In this document: piece after piece, positions 44,088 through 54,904 of the stretch
Position numbering within the stretch: the first letter of the stretch is position 1
Layout: every line of letters begins with the position of its first letter
Assembly: GCA_011319805.1 (NCBI GenBank)
Contig: SJRY01000252.1
Coordinates: 62,001-126,000, forward strand
Reading direction: 5' to 3'
DNA length: 64,000 nt
DNA from: Macrocybe gigantea
Lineage: Eukaryota > Basidiomycota > Agaricomycetes > Agaricales > Callistosporiaceae
The notes under the pieces: model-generated
Databases searched by the model: none
Seen by the model: only the letters and a program-made list of their open reading frames with translations
What the model was told of the DNA's origin: nothing
Translations under genes and position numbers: made by a program

Positions 44088-44268
44088 CTGCCGTTCTGTA
44101 GCGGAGATCGTCCGGGGCAACCTGGACAATCTTAAAACAGTTGGGTCAGTGACCGAAGCACTGACCAAGCGGTATGCGAATCGCAAACTCTGCAACAGCA
44201 TTGTTATAGGTCCTTTTGGACCTTTTACGTGGAATTGACCACAGCCGGCCCTCTGGGGTTGGGGGACA

Positions 44269-44463
44269 GTGCTCGAGCGAGTGAGTATGCGTGAGCTCGA
44301 GTCCCATAGCTCGAGCGCGGGCACGAGAGGACAGGGCAGTGCAGCCCTCTATGTATCTCCCTTCAGTCTGGTTTGCCTCGGACTAGTCGTATTTATAGTA
44401 GGTACCTTGGTGTATTTACAAGCGGACTGCCACCGTGCACCGCTATATAAATTGTTGAATTAA
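44269..44463 (+). other. Hydrophobic frame at the LINE 3' end
   Basis: A 64-codon frame with no ATG at its start runs to a TAA that is the first base group of the poly(A) junction. Its last part, SLVCLGLVVFIVGTLVYLQA then a basic tail, looks like one membrane helix. The frame is open in L2, L3, L4 and, with conservative changes, in old copies ending at 17500, 34600 and 46222, but broken in that ending at 31616. It may be chance in a conserved 3' UTR that the RT recognises. Confidence 0.3.
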
Positions 44464-44497
44464 AAAAAAAAAAAAAAAAAAAAAGCACTTCTTGTGC

Positions 44498-45788
44498 AAT
44501 AGTAAGGACCCCCATCCCTCTATTGATCTGGGATTCATCAAACATTTGAAAGTTGGGTCCTCTGCCCATCTGGTAAATTCCAACTTGAGGCATGCTCTCA
44601 GGTCTCTGATTACCCCACCATAGGCAGGGGGTGACCCTTCTAGGTCAAAGAACCTGACCTCTCTATCGGACAGGCAGCACAATGCACTCAAGTCCCCTCT
44701 CAAGGACTTGGTAGACCTTAAACCACCAAATTTTTTATCCATGGACTATTTCACAGATGCAAATAATCTGGACAGATGGCTTGTTGATAAATTCAGCAGC
44801 TGCCTTGAGATCTGCAAGCTCCTTGGCAGGGATGAAGACTCTGTCAAAGCTTACTGCACATTGCTCGAACAGGCACTCGTTGAGTGCCAGCTTGAGCCTA
44901 ATTGTGTATATACCAGTAGTGATGGCACCATGCCTATAAAAGTAAATATACTCAAGCAGTCAGTGTATACTTTCCAGGTTTACCAGGGCAATATACTCAT
45001 TTACAAAATTCATCAGCCTGTCAGTAAAGTGACGAGTGATGATTCAGAGCTTATTGGATTGTGTATGTCAATCCAAAGGGCCATCATACAAGATAGAGCC
45101 ACATCCATTGTGTGCTTTCTTGACTGGATGAATGTGATCAATTGCATCATCAATTGTAATCCCCACTCTGTACAGTCGCATTCTATTGCTCTGTGCACTT
45201 CACTGCATGCTTGGTTTGCCCAATCTGAGCAGCACCAGATTACATTCTGGCACGTCCCTTCCTCTTGGAAGTTGGCTATTCAAGTCAAGGCATACAAGTC
45301 AGTGCGTGGCCTCAACATCCCTCAGAGACTTCATCCTCTTTACATCATGGACACACACTCTGTAAGGAGGTGGAAGATGATGATATGCATGCATCTTGGT
45401 TCCATGACTCCAGAATCAAAAAATACATTGGTGCCTCCACATTTCATTTTCACAATGCAGGAAAGCCAGAATCCTATGAGTGCCTACTTCATAGAAGAAC
45501 GGGCTTCATGAAGTTGGTGACAGGCAATGAGTTATATGCTCGCTGCTGTCGTGTCACTTGTGGACATATGCTGATCAATGTGTATCGAGCATGGTTGAAT
45601 TGCATTGAGAGTGACATATGCTCATGCAGATGAGGGCCTGAAGACTCTGTCCATATCATGACCTTGTGCCATAACTGGAACAGGCCAACTGAACACTAGT
45701 ATGATGCCTTTGTGCATTTCTGGTTTATTAAGTACTTAACATCAAATAAGGCAGTAGGTGCTTTTATCCCAGATCTGGAGAGCAGGTA
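44498..45788 (+). pseudogene. O8 ORF2, RNase H and C-terminal zinc part
   Basis: This resumes RT-distal sequence and includes HLKVGSSAHLVNSNLRHALRS, LKSPLKDLVDLKPP, YTSSDGTMPIK, DSELIGLCMSIQRAI, CFLDWMNVINCI and HVPSSWKLAIQVKA. A frameshift near 45350 separates the zinc region (ESDICSCR, then TGA for Gly/Arg). Interrupted and inactive. Confidence 0.8.
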
Positions 45789-46234
45789 ACTGCCCTTTTG
45801 TAGCAGGAGATCCTCCTAGTTTATGGCTCCTCACAGAGCCTTTGTGTGGAAGTAACCACATCCAGCCTTTGGGCTGGGGGACTCAGAGTATCAAGTCAGT
45901 AGGGTGTTTGATGAAAGTGAACACCGAGCTTCATTGTGAGTTGCAGACTCTGTGACACTTGTCATTATGGGCCCTATTGGACCTCTTACATGGAATTGAC
46001 TACTTCTGGCTCCTAGGAGCTGGGGGATGCAAGCCTAGCAGGTGAGTCAGCATAAGCATGAGCCTAAGAGGCATGGGCACAAGCAGGAGACAATAGGGTT
46101 ACTGCACTCTCTATGTATATCCCCTCAGTCTGGTTGCACTTGGACTAGTTGTATTTATCATAGATACCCTTGTGTATATACAAGTGGACTGCTATCGAGC
46201 ACTGCTATACAAATTGTTGATTTAAAAAAAAAAA

Positions 46235-46268
46235 TGATGTTCAAATATGATGTCTTCTTTCAGTTTAA
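46235..46268 (-). repeat. Small Gypsy-B fragment (minus)
   Basis: The reverse complement, AACTGAAAGAAGACATCAT and on, matches 34757-34785 of Gypsy-B integrase. It lies between the poly(A) of O8 and a minus-strand LINE. Confidence 0.5.
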
Positions 46269-48342
46269 AGAACCTTGATACTTGACATGCAAAGCCTCCA
46301 TGTTGCAGTATCCTCACCAACATATGATAGCTGAGCAAGGGAAAGTACTGAGCAACATCGAATGCAATGACACTCGTTTTAAGACCCTTTAGCCAGCCTT
46401 GCCAGATGATATGGGTCAAGAAGATACCAGCATCCTTCATAGAGTTCTGGCGGATGCTGCCGAACTGTTTTGGATTGAAAACAGCAAATTTGGTTGCTTC
46501 ATATTGCATATGCCATGCCAGCATCTTTTTGATGAGTTTGCTGAGGATATTCAAAAGCACAATTGGATGGAAGGCTTTTGGGGTATCATATGCAGGCTTG
46601 CCAGGCTTCGGAATGATGACCGACAGACTCTGCTTAAAGTATGAGGGCCAGTGGCCTAGTTCCAAATATGCATTGGCAATGTTCAGAATAAAACTAGCCA
46701 AGTGAGGAAATTTCACCAGCTGCTTAATATAGCTCCAAGACAGATGATCTGGGCCTAGAGCAGACATGTTGCTACAGGGTCTAAGGACTCTCAGAGTTCT
46801 GCAGCTGAGAATGGAACCCAGTTTTGAACTGGATGAGACTCAAGATCATCAAGCTTATCCAAATTGACTAGTCAGTCAGATGCAGTGTTATAAGATTTAT
46901 CGAGTGCATTCCAGAGCAACTCGATTGAGTTACAAGATTGACCCTAGAAAGAGATCATCTCATAGGCAGGAAGTGGCCTTTGCTTCATTCATGTGGCTAA
47001 ATCCATAGACATTGTGACTTTTCAGTGACTTCCTTGATGTGCTGATCAAAGAAGGTGCATTTAGCATCCTTAATAGCTCATTGCCAGATGCAATGGTTCC
47101 CTTTAGACTGGGTCTGCTCTTCAGGTTATCAGAAGTCTCGATTGGCACTGAGTCTATCCGAGCAAATCACTAGCAATGTCAGAGATGAACTCAGGCATAC
47201 TGTCTTTAGACAGAGTCTGTTGTAGGTCAGAAAGATCTACCAGTGGGATATCTAATGATAGGGACAGCAGAAAATAATCCAACATCAATCTGTAAGCATC
47301 AATGATGCTTGGAGTTATGCCCACTAGATCAACAGGTGTGAACATCAAATCAATAACCAAGGGCTGAAGCTCTGGGTTATGAATAATAAAGGTCAGACCA
47401 TGGTTAGAAGGTTTTACCCAGTCCAACCTGAGGTTGAGTGCTGCATTACACAGCATCTTGCCCCGTGTGTGCTGAGATGTATGAACTCCATCCCAGAGCT
47501 TATAGTGACAATTGAAGTCCCCTCTGAGATAAGTCAGATTAGAGAAATCAGGTCATTCTGCACAATAGTGCAAAAGATGGATAGCACTGCTATTGACATC
47601 AGAGTAGGCATTAGTGAGGAAGAGAGGTTTGCCAGGAGTAGCAAAGTGAATGATCATTAGGTCGCAACTGTCAACCAAGTCATATCTAAGAGATAGACAT
47701 AGCCACTGTTGTCAGTTATGAACATAGGTTATTACTCAAGGGGGATCTTCATATGATGATCACTGCATGATGCAGGTCCAGTCAGGATGACTGGAACCTC
47801 CTATAACTGCCTCGCCATCAACTGAATGTAGAGATGGGGCATGTCTTATCAAGTTCCAAGCAGGCTCTTGGAAGAATAGAATATCATAGTCCTCTCCAAG
47901 AGTGGAGAGGAGAATGTCCATATGTACATATTTTCTATTTACGTTCTGAGAGAAAATATGAAAGAAAGAAATCAGTGAGTGCCTGCCTGACCTAGGGATA
48001 ACAGCCAGGGCTGTCCCACTAGAGGCATCGCTCATGATGCATTGGCCTCTGCATTGCACTGCAGGAGGTAGAGTGGTCCTGGATGGATTCACATTGAATC
48101 CAGGATTTGCCAGCAGTCAGCCCTCAATTGAGAGCAGTGAGAAGAGTTCTGGCAGCAACAGAAACATTGTCTGTAGGAAAAGTGAAGGTCACCCTGATGT
48201 TCCATCAGGATGGTCCATGTGAAGTGGATTTTGCCTTCTTAGGTGGTCCAGAGGGCTCCCCAGTCACTTCCTTTTGCAAGGAGACAATTTTCTCCATAGG
48301 AAGGTGGGGAAAGGTCTTTGCCAAAGTGACAATGGCCTCTGT
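46269..48342 (-). mobile_element. Old LINE O9 (minus): RT, endonuclease, ORF1 parts
   Basis: Reading leftwards: an ORF1 piece (48340-48066), a deletion, the ORF1/ORF2 junction, the endonuclease (NVNRKYVHMDILLST, FFQEPAWNLIRHAPS, then a decayed GGDFNCHYKLWD region) and RT (PGPDHLSWSYIKQL, FKQSLSVIIPKPGKPAYD, FDVAQYFPLLSYHML). It ends at 46269 after the GGFACQVSRFF segment. The 3' half is missing. Several frameshifts and stops. Confidence 0.85.
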
Positions 48343-48565
48343 GGTAACTGCCCCTTCACAGTAGGGGATGCTCTGGGTTATGGCTCCTTGCAGGGCCTTT
48401 GCGCAGAAGTAACTGCAGCCAGCCTTCGGACTGGGGGACTCAGAGCATCATGTCAGCATAGTGTTTGATGAAAGCAAACACCAAGCTTCATTGCACTATG
48501 CAGATTCTGTGACATCTCTTGTTATAGGCCCTCTTGGACCCTTTACATGGAAATGACCACATCTG
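48343..48565 (+). mobile_element. LINE 3' UTR fragment
   Basis: Matches the LINE 3' region from GGTAACTGCC to ACATGGAAATGACCAC, as at 34160-34375. It has no poly(A) and is followed by R1. Confidence 0.75.
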
Positions 48566-49487
48566 AAGGGCTGGTTGGCATAGCAGTAAATGCAGTCAGG
48601 TAGTCCTGTGGATGTGGCAATCCATAAAGCTGCGGGTTCTAGTCCTAGAGGTGGCATCTTCAGGTTTGCATTTAGAAGTGTCCAGAGCTGGTTCCACATG
48701 ATGCAGGCAGGAAGTATCACAACCCTGTGACAGTTGTTCCCATGAGGGAGGTGACTTGGTCATGTGACTAAGCAGCTGGCACATGACATAAGCTGGATTA
48801 TGCATCACACATGTGACTTATCTCACAATGTGGGTCAAGTGTCATATGACCCTAACTCACATGACTAGGTTTCCCTTGGCATGGATGGCCTTGGGATGTA
48901 AGTGCTAGACAATGCTTTAATCTGGCAGACCACACATAATTTCCAATTTCAAAGTGTAGTGGCTGAAAGGATAAGGGACCATACCGGGAATGGATCTGAT
49001 AACTACCCAATGGTGTTTGAGCCAACAGGGTACCTGGTACCGTGAGCTGCCTGAAGTAGGGTCCATGGAGGTTAGTCACTATAGTACATCACCTGCTTAA
49101 GTTGGTGGAAGTAGATTCAGACCCATTCAGTAAGGGCAATCTTGCTGTGATATTGGATGCCAGTCTGGCAGGCACATGGCAAGACAGAGACCTTGGACAG
49201 ATGGGGATCCATGTGCATGATGCATCTGCGAACCATCTGCTGGGAAACAGGACTGGGGTCATACCCCTGACACTGCTGGGCCATAGCAAGGCTGGACAGT
49301 CTCCAGTCCTTGGCTCAAAAGACCTAACTCCTCTGTTGGTAGTCCCTGGGATGATACACCCAGGTAACTGCTTAAGTTGAATCTGAAGTGTGAAACTCCC
49401 AGGTAATGGGTTGCCTCTATAGCACAATGGAGAATCAGGCCTGAAGCTGGGGTAAGCCACTTCTCCTGCAAGGGGGGGCTACCCTTT
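48566..49487 (+). repeat. Non-coding repeat R1, copy 3
   Basis: The tRNA-like head has its B box GGTTCTAGTCC at 48635-48645 and an A-box-like TTGGCATAGCAG. CACATGA motifs follow (48755-48870), then the body through CACAATGGAGAATCAGGCC. It is CpG-poor: most CACGTG of copy 2 read CACATG here. It lacks the 225-bp insertion of copy 1. Confidence 0.7.
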
Positions 49488-49807
49488 GCTGCACCCTCTA
49501 GGCATCAGCAAACCATGTGCTCAGGAACAGAAGAAGTAAAGTAGGTGGGGCTTACCAATACCCAGTTGTTAGCTTGGCCTCTTGGTAACTTGCTCCTGGC
49601 TGAAATTCAGACTGTGGCAGAACAGAGCAGTCCCCTGACTCCAGCCCGAGAGGACTTATCCTCTGCTGGTTCACCTGGATGACTAATCTAGGCTTTGAAT
49701 CCAAGTTGATTCTGAGGTCTAGATACAGAATTCCACTGGTTAGTCTAGCATCTATCCTGCAAAGGAGACAGTGATAAGGATCCTCTACTTAGAGGGCCCT
49801 AAACTTT
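49488..49807. other. R2-related and unassigned sequence
   Basis: 49500-49566 is the reverse of the left end of R2 (27850-27930). For 49567-49807 I see no coding frame, RNA gene or match to other families here. Confidence 0.5.
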
Positions 49808-49891
49808 GCATATTTATTACAGATACATTTATGTATGTACAAGTAGACTGCCAGCGAGCACCGCTATAAAAATTGTTGATAAAAAAAAAAA
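49808..49891 (+). mobile_element. 84-bp LINE 3' tip with poly(A)
   Basis: Only the last part of the LINE 3' UTR (TATTTATTACAGATAC to AAATTGTTGAT) and a short A run. An extreme case of 5' truncation. Confidence 0.75.
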
Positions 49892-52317
49892 TGGCATATA
49901 TTCACAACTGCTTGTAGTAGTTGCATCCATCCCTCAGATGCAATCTAGTAGATAGTCATGACCTGATAGTTATTAGCTTCTCCACCCTAGGAGAACCATC
50001 ATTCCTTGCCAACACCTACTCCAATGTGAATGGAAGCACTATTCATCTACTGCATTTTTTTTTTTTTAAATTAACAATTTTTATAGCAGTGCTCAGTAGC
50101 AGTCCACTTGTAAATACACAAAGGTACCTATGATAAATACAACTAGTCTGATAAGAACAGACTGAGGGGATATACATGGAGGGTGCACTAATCCTATTGT
50201 CTCCTGCCCATGCTCATACCACTTAGGCCCATGCCCATGCTAGCTTGTCTGCTAGGCCTGCATCCCCCAGCTTCTAAGAGCCAGATGTGGTCAATTCCAT
50301 ATAAAGGGTCCAAAAGGACCCATAACAACAGATGTTGCAGAATCTGCAATGTGCAATGAAGCTTGGTGCTCACTTTCATCAAGTACCATACTGACTTGAT
50401 GCTCTGAGTCCCCCAGCCCAAAGATCAGCTGTAGTTACTTCTGCACAAAGGCCCTATAAGGAGCCATAACCCAGAGGATCCTCCACTGCAAAGGGGCAGT
50501 TATCCGCTTCCCAGATCCAGGATAAAAGCACCTGCTGCCTTATTCAACATTAGGTATTTAATAAACCAGGAATGCACAAAGGCATCATACTGGCATTCAG
50601 TTGGCCTGTCCCAGTTACAGCACAGAGTCATAACATAGATGGAGTCCTCAGGCCTATATCCACAAGAGCATTCATTACTCTCAACAAAGTTGAACCGCAC
50701 TCAATACACATTGATCGGTGCGTGCCCACAAGTGATGCGACAGCAATGAGCAAACAGCTCATTACCTGTCACCAACTTCATGAAGCCTGTTCTTTTATAG
50801 AGTGGGCACTCATAGGACTCTAGCTTTCCCACATTGTGAAAGCGAAACATGGAGGCACCAATGTATTTCTTGATTCTAGAATTGTGGAACCAGGAAGCAT
50901 GCATATCATTATCTGCCTCCTTATAGAGTGCATCCATAGTGTACAGAGGACAAGGTTCTCGAGGGATATCAAGGCCACATGCCAGAGTGTAATCTGGTGC
51001 TGCTCAGATTGGGTGAACCAAGCATGCAATGAAGTACACAAAGCAATAGAGTGCAACTGTGCAGAGTGGGGATTACAATTGATGATGCGATTAATTACAT
51101 TTACCAAGTCAAGAAAGCACATGATGGATGTGACTCTGTTTTATGCGATGGCTTTTTGGATTGACATACATAATCCAATCAGCTTGGAATCATTGCTTAT
51201 TGCTTTACTGACAGACTGATATATTTCATGAATAAGCATATTGCCCTGGTAAATCTGGAAAGCATACACCAACTGCTTATTGAGTACATCAACTTTTGTA
51301 GGCACAGTGCTATTACTACTTGTATTCATCTACTGCATGACTGCACAGAAACACCTGACTTCCCTAATCTGGCTTATCTGGGTGGGGATTTCAACTGTCA
51401 CTATAAACTCTGGGATAGAGTTCATATATTGCAGTGCACATCAGGAGAAATGCTGTATAATGCAGCATTCGACCTTGGGTTACAATGGGTGGAGCTATCT
51501 AATCATAGCCTGATCTTTGTCTTTTATAACCCAGAGCTTCGGCCCTCTGTTATTGATTTGGTGTTCACCCTTGTCAATTTGATAGGAGTGGCACCAGTCA
51601 TTGTTGATGACTTCAGATTGACATCAGATCACTTACCATTGTTACTCTCATTAGATGTCCCACTCCTAGACCTTTCTGATCCATGGTGGTCTCTTCCAAA
51701 GGACAGCATTGCAGAGTTTATTTCTGACATTGCTGGTGATCTTCTCAGTATGGACTCTATACTAATTGAGTCACCCGACGACCTTGAGGGTGCTCTCCAA
51801 ACACTCTCAAAGGCTATTAAGCAAGCTTGGGACTTTCATTCTACGGAGTGCAAACTCTCGAAGTGGAGTAAGGGCTGGTGGAACCAGCACTGCTCTGAGA
51901 CATTGGGTACCTTCAGATTGACCTACTCTGAAGGGGACCACTGCATCTAGTGCCAAGTGCTCTTTCTTTGACTAGCATATCAAAGAAGTGGCAGAGAAAT
52001 CTTGGCATCCATGGGATTTGGCTGCATGGATAAAGCAGAGACTATTACCAGCATATGAGGCTATCTCCTACCAGGGATTGCCTTATAACTCCATCAAGTC
52101 ACTGTAGAATGTGCTCAATAAATCTTATAATGCTGTGTCTGATAGACCAATTAACTTGGAGAAACTTGATGACCTTGAGTCTCATCCACTGTGGGACTGG
52201 GTCCTGTTCTCTGCTGCTGAGCTCTGAGAATCATTGGAGCCATGCAGTAATACTTCTACCCCTGGACCTGATCATCTATTATAGGGTCATGTTAAGCAGC
52301 TGGTGAAATTCCCTCAC
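49892..52317 (+). mobile_element. Old LINE O12, interrupted by a minus-strand LINE
   Basis: 49892-50054 and 51338-52317 form one copy of the endonuclease region and the beginning of RT. 51338 on reads CTETPDFPNLAYLGGDFNCHYKLWD, LTSDHLPL and later PGPDHL. It is interrupted by 50055-51322 and cut at 52317 by Gypsy-A copy 2. CpG-poor with stops such as TAG at about 51948. Confidence 0.85.
50055..51322 (-). mobile_element. 5'-truncated LINE inserted in O12 (minus)
   Basis: It begins with T12 and the reverse 3' UTR, then the reverse of the zinc motif (CSCGYRPEDSIYVMTLCCNW) and RNase H (CFLDLVNVINRI). The 15-bp duplication TATTCATCTACTGCA is at 50040-50054 and 51323-51337. When it is removed the O12 frame (AFL..Y-like STIHLLHDC) is restored. 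Confidence 0.95.
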
Positions 52318-52730
52318 TGTTATGATTTCAGGACTTATTGTTATCTTGATGATGGGCATGTGAAGAACCACATGATGAATACATGACACAAAATGTGATG
52401 TGACAAACAAGATACAATGTGACGACTTGAGAAAATCCTGCAATAATGATGCATCAGTGCTGACTAGGGCATAGGGTTATTGCACAGTATCTACAGGATA
52501 CCATGAGGAGCGCAGTAGGATCCTTACTCATTCAATTTAGAGTAGGGGGTTTCACATAATATGAGGACAGTATAGTCATGGTCCATGCTCGGAAGTCGTA
52601 ACATATAAATAGCTAAATTGTACATAGTAGAACTTAGCTTCAAGCTGGCTAATTACTAGCATACTTCTCTCCGCCTCTCATCTCTGAGTTAGTTAGAGTG
52701 ACCTGCATGCAGATTTGGTTTTGCATAGCA
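52318..52730 (+). repeat. 5' LTR-A of copy 2
   Basis: 413 bp, TGTTATGATTTC to GCATAGCA. TATAAATA at 52604-52611 and AGCTTCAAGCT at 52636-52646, again 32 bp from the start of the TATA box. Confidence 0.95.
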
Positions 52731-52732
52731 AA

Positions 52733-52743
52733 AGCTTGAAGCT
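52733..52743 (+). other. Predicted self-priming site, copy 2
   Basis: AGCTTGAAGCT starts 2 nt after the LTR and is the exact reverse complement of AGCTTCAAGCT in the same copy's LTR. Both differ from copy 1 at the central CpG, so pairing is kept. Confidence 0.7.
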
Positions 52744-53425
52744 AGCCCTTGTGCACCTCACTACTCTCACTCTTCTCTGCTACCCTTCCTTCATTGCCCG
52801 ACGGCCTCGAGTGTCATACAACTAAAGGAACCTGCTGCATCATCATACCTCTTTCCTCTACCGAAACTAACATTTCTACTTTCCACCACCACTTCCCACC
52901 CCACACCAACCTTTGTTCTGGTCTCTGTCATCAGTCCTCGTTCATTGCATTTGGAAGTGCGAGAGGACTAGGAGTAACATTGAGTCTGACCCTGTCTGAA
53001 TCGAACATCACAAGGCTGTGCTAGAGTAATCTTCGGAGAGCCCTACCGCATGTCTGACTGGGTAGTTTGCTGACCTGGGACATACTGAAGCAAGAGAGAT
53101 TGGAGGACTCGGACATGTGGACAGTCCCCACCCACCAACCACCTTTTCAAATACACCCTTGAAAGTCATTGTCAGAAATGTGTGTTGACCTGAAACAAGA
53201 AAGGAGTTGCCAGACCGCTGGGACTTCTGATGATGAAACCTTCCTTGACTGCCATTTGGGGCATCCCTGTTGTGACGAGGATTCAAGCTGACCCATTTGC
53301 AGTTTAACAAGCACCCATCCTTTTTTCTGGACCCAACCAAAGTGGGAGTCAATGGTTGTGTGCCACCCACATGGTACTATTCAACAAAAATACACCAAAC
53401 ACCAACCCCTCTTACCTCACATGAC
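52744..53425 (+). other. Gypsy-A copy 2 leader
   Basis: Corresponds to 2667-3348 of copy 1. Frames 53297-53425 are open and in phase with gag. No known domain. Confidence 0.5.
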
Positions 53426-53448
53426 ATGGAACTCATTACCACCCTCTT

Positions 53449-53768
53449 TGTTACGGATGCCGCCCAAAGGACTATTCATTTTCTTATCTTATCTTTCCCA
53501 CATCCCTTATCTCCCCCATCATGCTGCGCAGCATGCAGCCATCGAGTCATCCCACTTCCCTAGTCATTCTGAGTCATCTCCTTCCAGTCTTACTCATCCG
53601 CAGTCTACAGCATTGTGCAGCCCATGGTCCGTGCTCGAGTACTGTAATGTATATAAGGACTCCCAGATGTACCAGTAGCGCTAGGCTTAATATTCCTTTT
53701 GCCATCATCTCAAGACCACTCTCGCACTTAGTCTGCCCGAGTCCTTCTGAGATTCGTCTAGCCTAACA
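53449..53768 (+). repeat. Solo LTR-B in Gypsy-A gag
   Basis: 320 bp, TGTTACGGATG to CCTAACA, with 5-bp duplication CTCTT at 53444-53448 and 53769-53773. The empty site is visible in copy 1 near 3366-3375 (GCCCTCTTTGC). CpGs are well preserved, so it is younger than its host. Confidence 0.97.
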
Positions 53769-54892
53769 CTCTTTGCTTTTATCACTATCATCCTTACCAC
53801 CCTCTTCACTGCCAACCCTCTTGCCTTAGCCTGGAACACCCTTCGAAACAACCCACAGCAGGCTGAACAGATTCAAAATGCGACACGGACTTTGGTTGAT
53901 GCAATCAAAGAAGAACTGGATTTGGGCAAGAAGCCCAAAAGAACGAAATTGGAACTGCCAGATCCATATAAAGGGGATCCTGGTTTAATTGGAAGTTGGC
54001 TTCAATGCATGGAAGTCTATTTTGATAAAGAGGAAATAACCAACAAGTGGGATATGATAACCTATGCATTGCAATGGATCATGGGAGGCAAGGCTGAATA
54101 AGCACAGAACTGGGTGGACTCCAAGCTACAAGAGTGGCTTGAGTTCAAAATGGAATTGAATGGACATAGGCAGGAATTTGGAAATCATTCCACCTATGAT
54201 GATTGGGAACATGGCTGCATCGTTACACCGGCAACGGCTAACACTCCGGAAGTCAGAATGGATTCCCTTGGACATCTTCTACCATTCAAGGACTGGGAGA
54301 ACTTCAAGGCAGAAGCCTGCAAGTTCTTCATGACCACAGAGACATGGAATGATGTAATTATTCAGATTAAGGAACTGTCACAGTGATGATGACCGGTCGA
54401 GGACTATATCATTGAATTCTGGAGCTGGGCTCCCTTGACGGAATATAATGATATCACTCTCATCGATATCTTTAAACACAGACTCGACCAGGTGCTCGAA
54501 TGATATATCATCAAACTAGAAGGCATCTGTGAGGAGGACATTGACTGGTGGTACAAGCGCGTGACAGAACTGGACTGACAGTATCGCTAGGCCTAGAAAG
54601 AATTTGATGCGAAGGAGTGATTCACTCCTAAGCAAACTCAGAAATCGGCACAGGGAACTATGGCACCCAAGGAGCAAACTCTGGCACTAGTGACTGGTAA
54701 TGCTCAAGGACAGCCTGACCCGAATGCCATGGATATCAACCAGATGAGGCATGAAGGTTGCTGCTTCCAGTGTGGACAGAAGAGACATATTGGATGTAAC
54801 TGCCTGATGAACCCCTGGCCAAAATATGCTGCATGGAATGTAGAAATGCAGGATGAAACCACTGCCACTGCCAAGATTGAAGAGCTGAAACA

Positions 54893-54899
54893 GGGTTTT
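54893..54899 (+). other. Predicted -1 frameshift site, copy 2
   Basis: CAG GGT TTT CAA TAG in the gag frame, identical to copy 1. Pol continues in the -1 frame (ELERSTASPADYV). Confidence 0.6.
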
Positions 54900-54904
54900 C
54901 AATA

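Larger units (their letters stand above)
38121..44484 (+). mobile_element. LINE L4, full-length younger Tad1-like copy
   Basis: 6364 bp with 5' UTR, ORF1, ORF2, 3' UTR and poly(A) (44462-44484). The 13-bp duplication GCACTTCTTGTGC lies at 38108-38120 and 44485-44497, inside RT of old LINE O8. It begins with 15 bp (CAGGGTACGTTGCCA) not seen at the 5' ends of L1 and L2, which start at ACGCTTCTC. Frameshifts and a few TGA stops make it inactive, but it is the reference copy for the family. Confidence 0.95.
36836..46234 (+). mobile_element. Old LINE O8, interrupted by full-length L4
   Basis: 36836-38120 encodes the end of the endonuclease linker and RT. After L4 the same copy resumes at 44498, at exactly the next RT codons, and runs through RNase H, zinc motif, 3' UTR and poly(A) (46224-46234). 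Its 5' part is missing; Gypsy-B copy 2 ends directly at 36835. CpG-poor with many stops. Confidence 0.9.

Noticed and set aside
38121..44484. L4 as an active LINE
   Set aside because: Ends and duplication are intact, but at least three frameshifts and TGA stops break ORF1 and ORF2.
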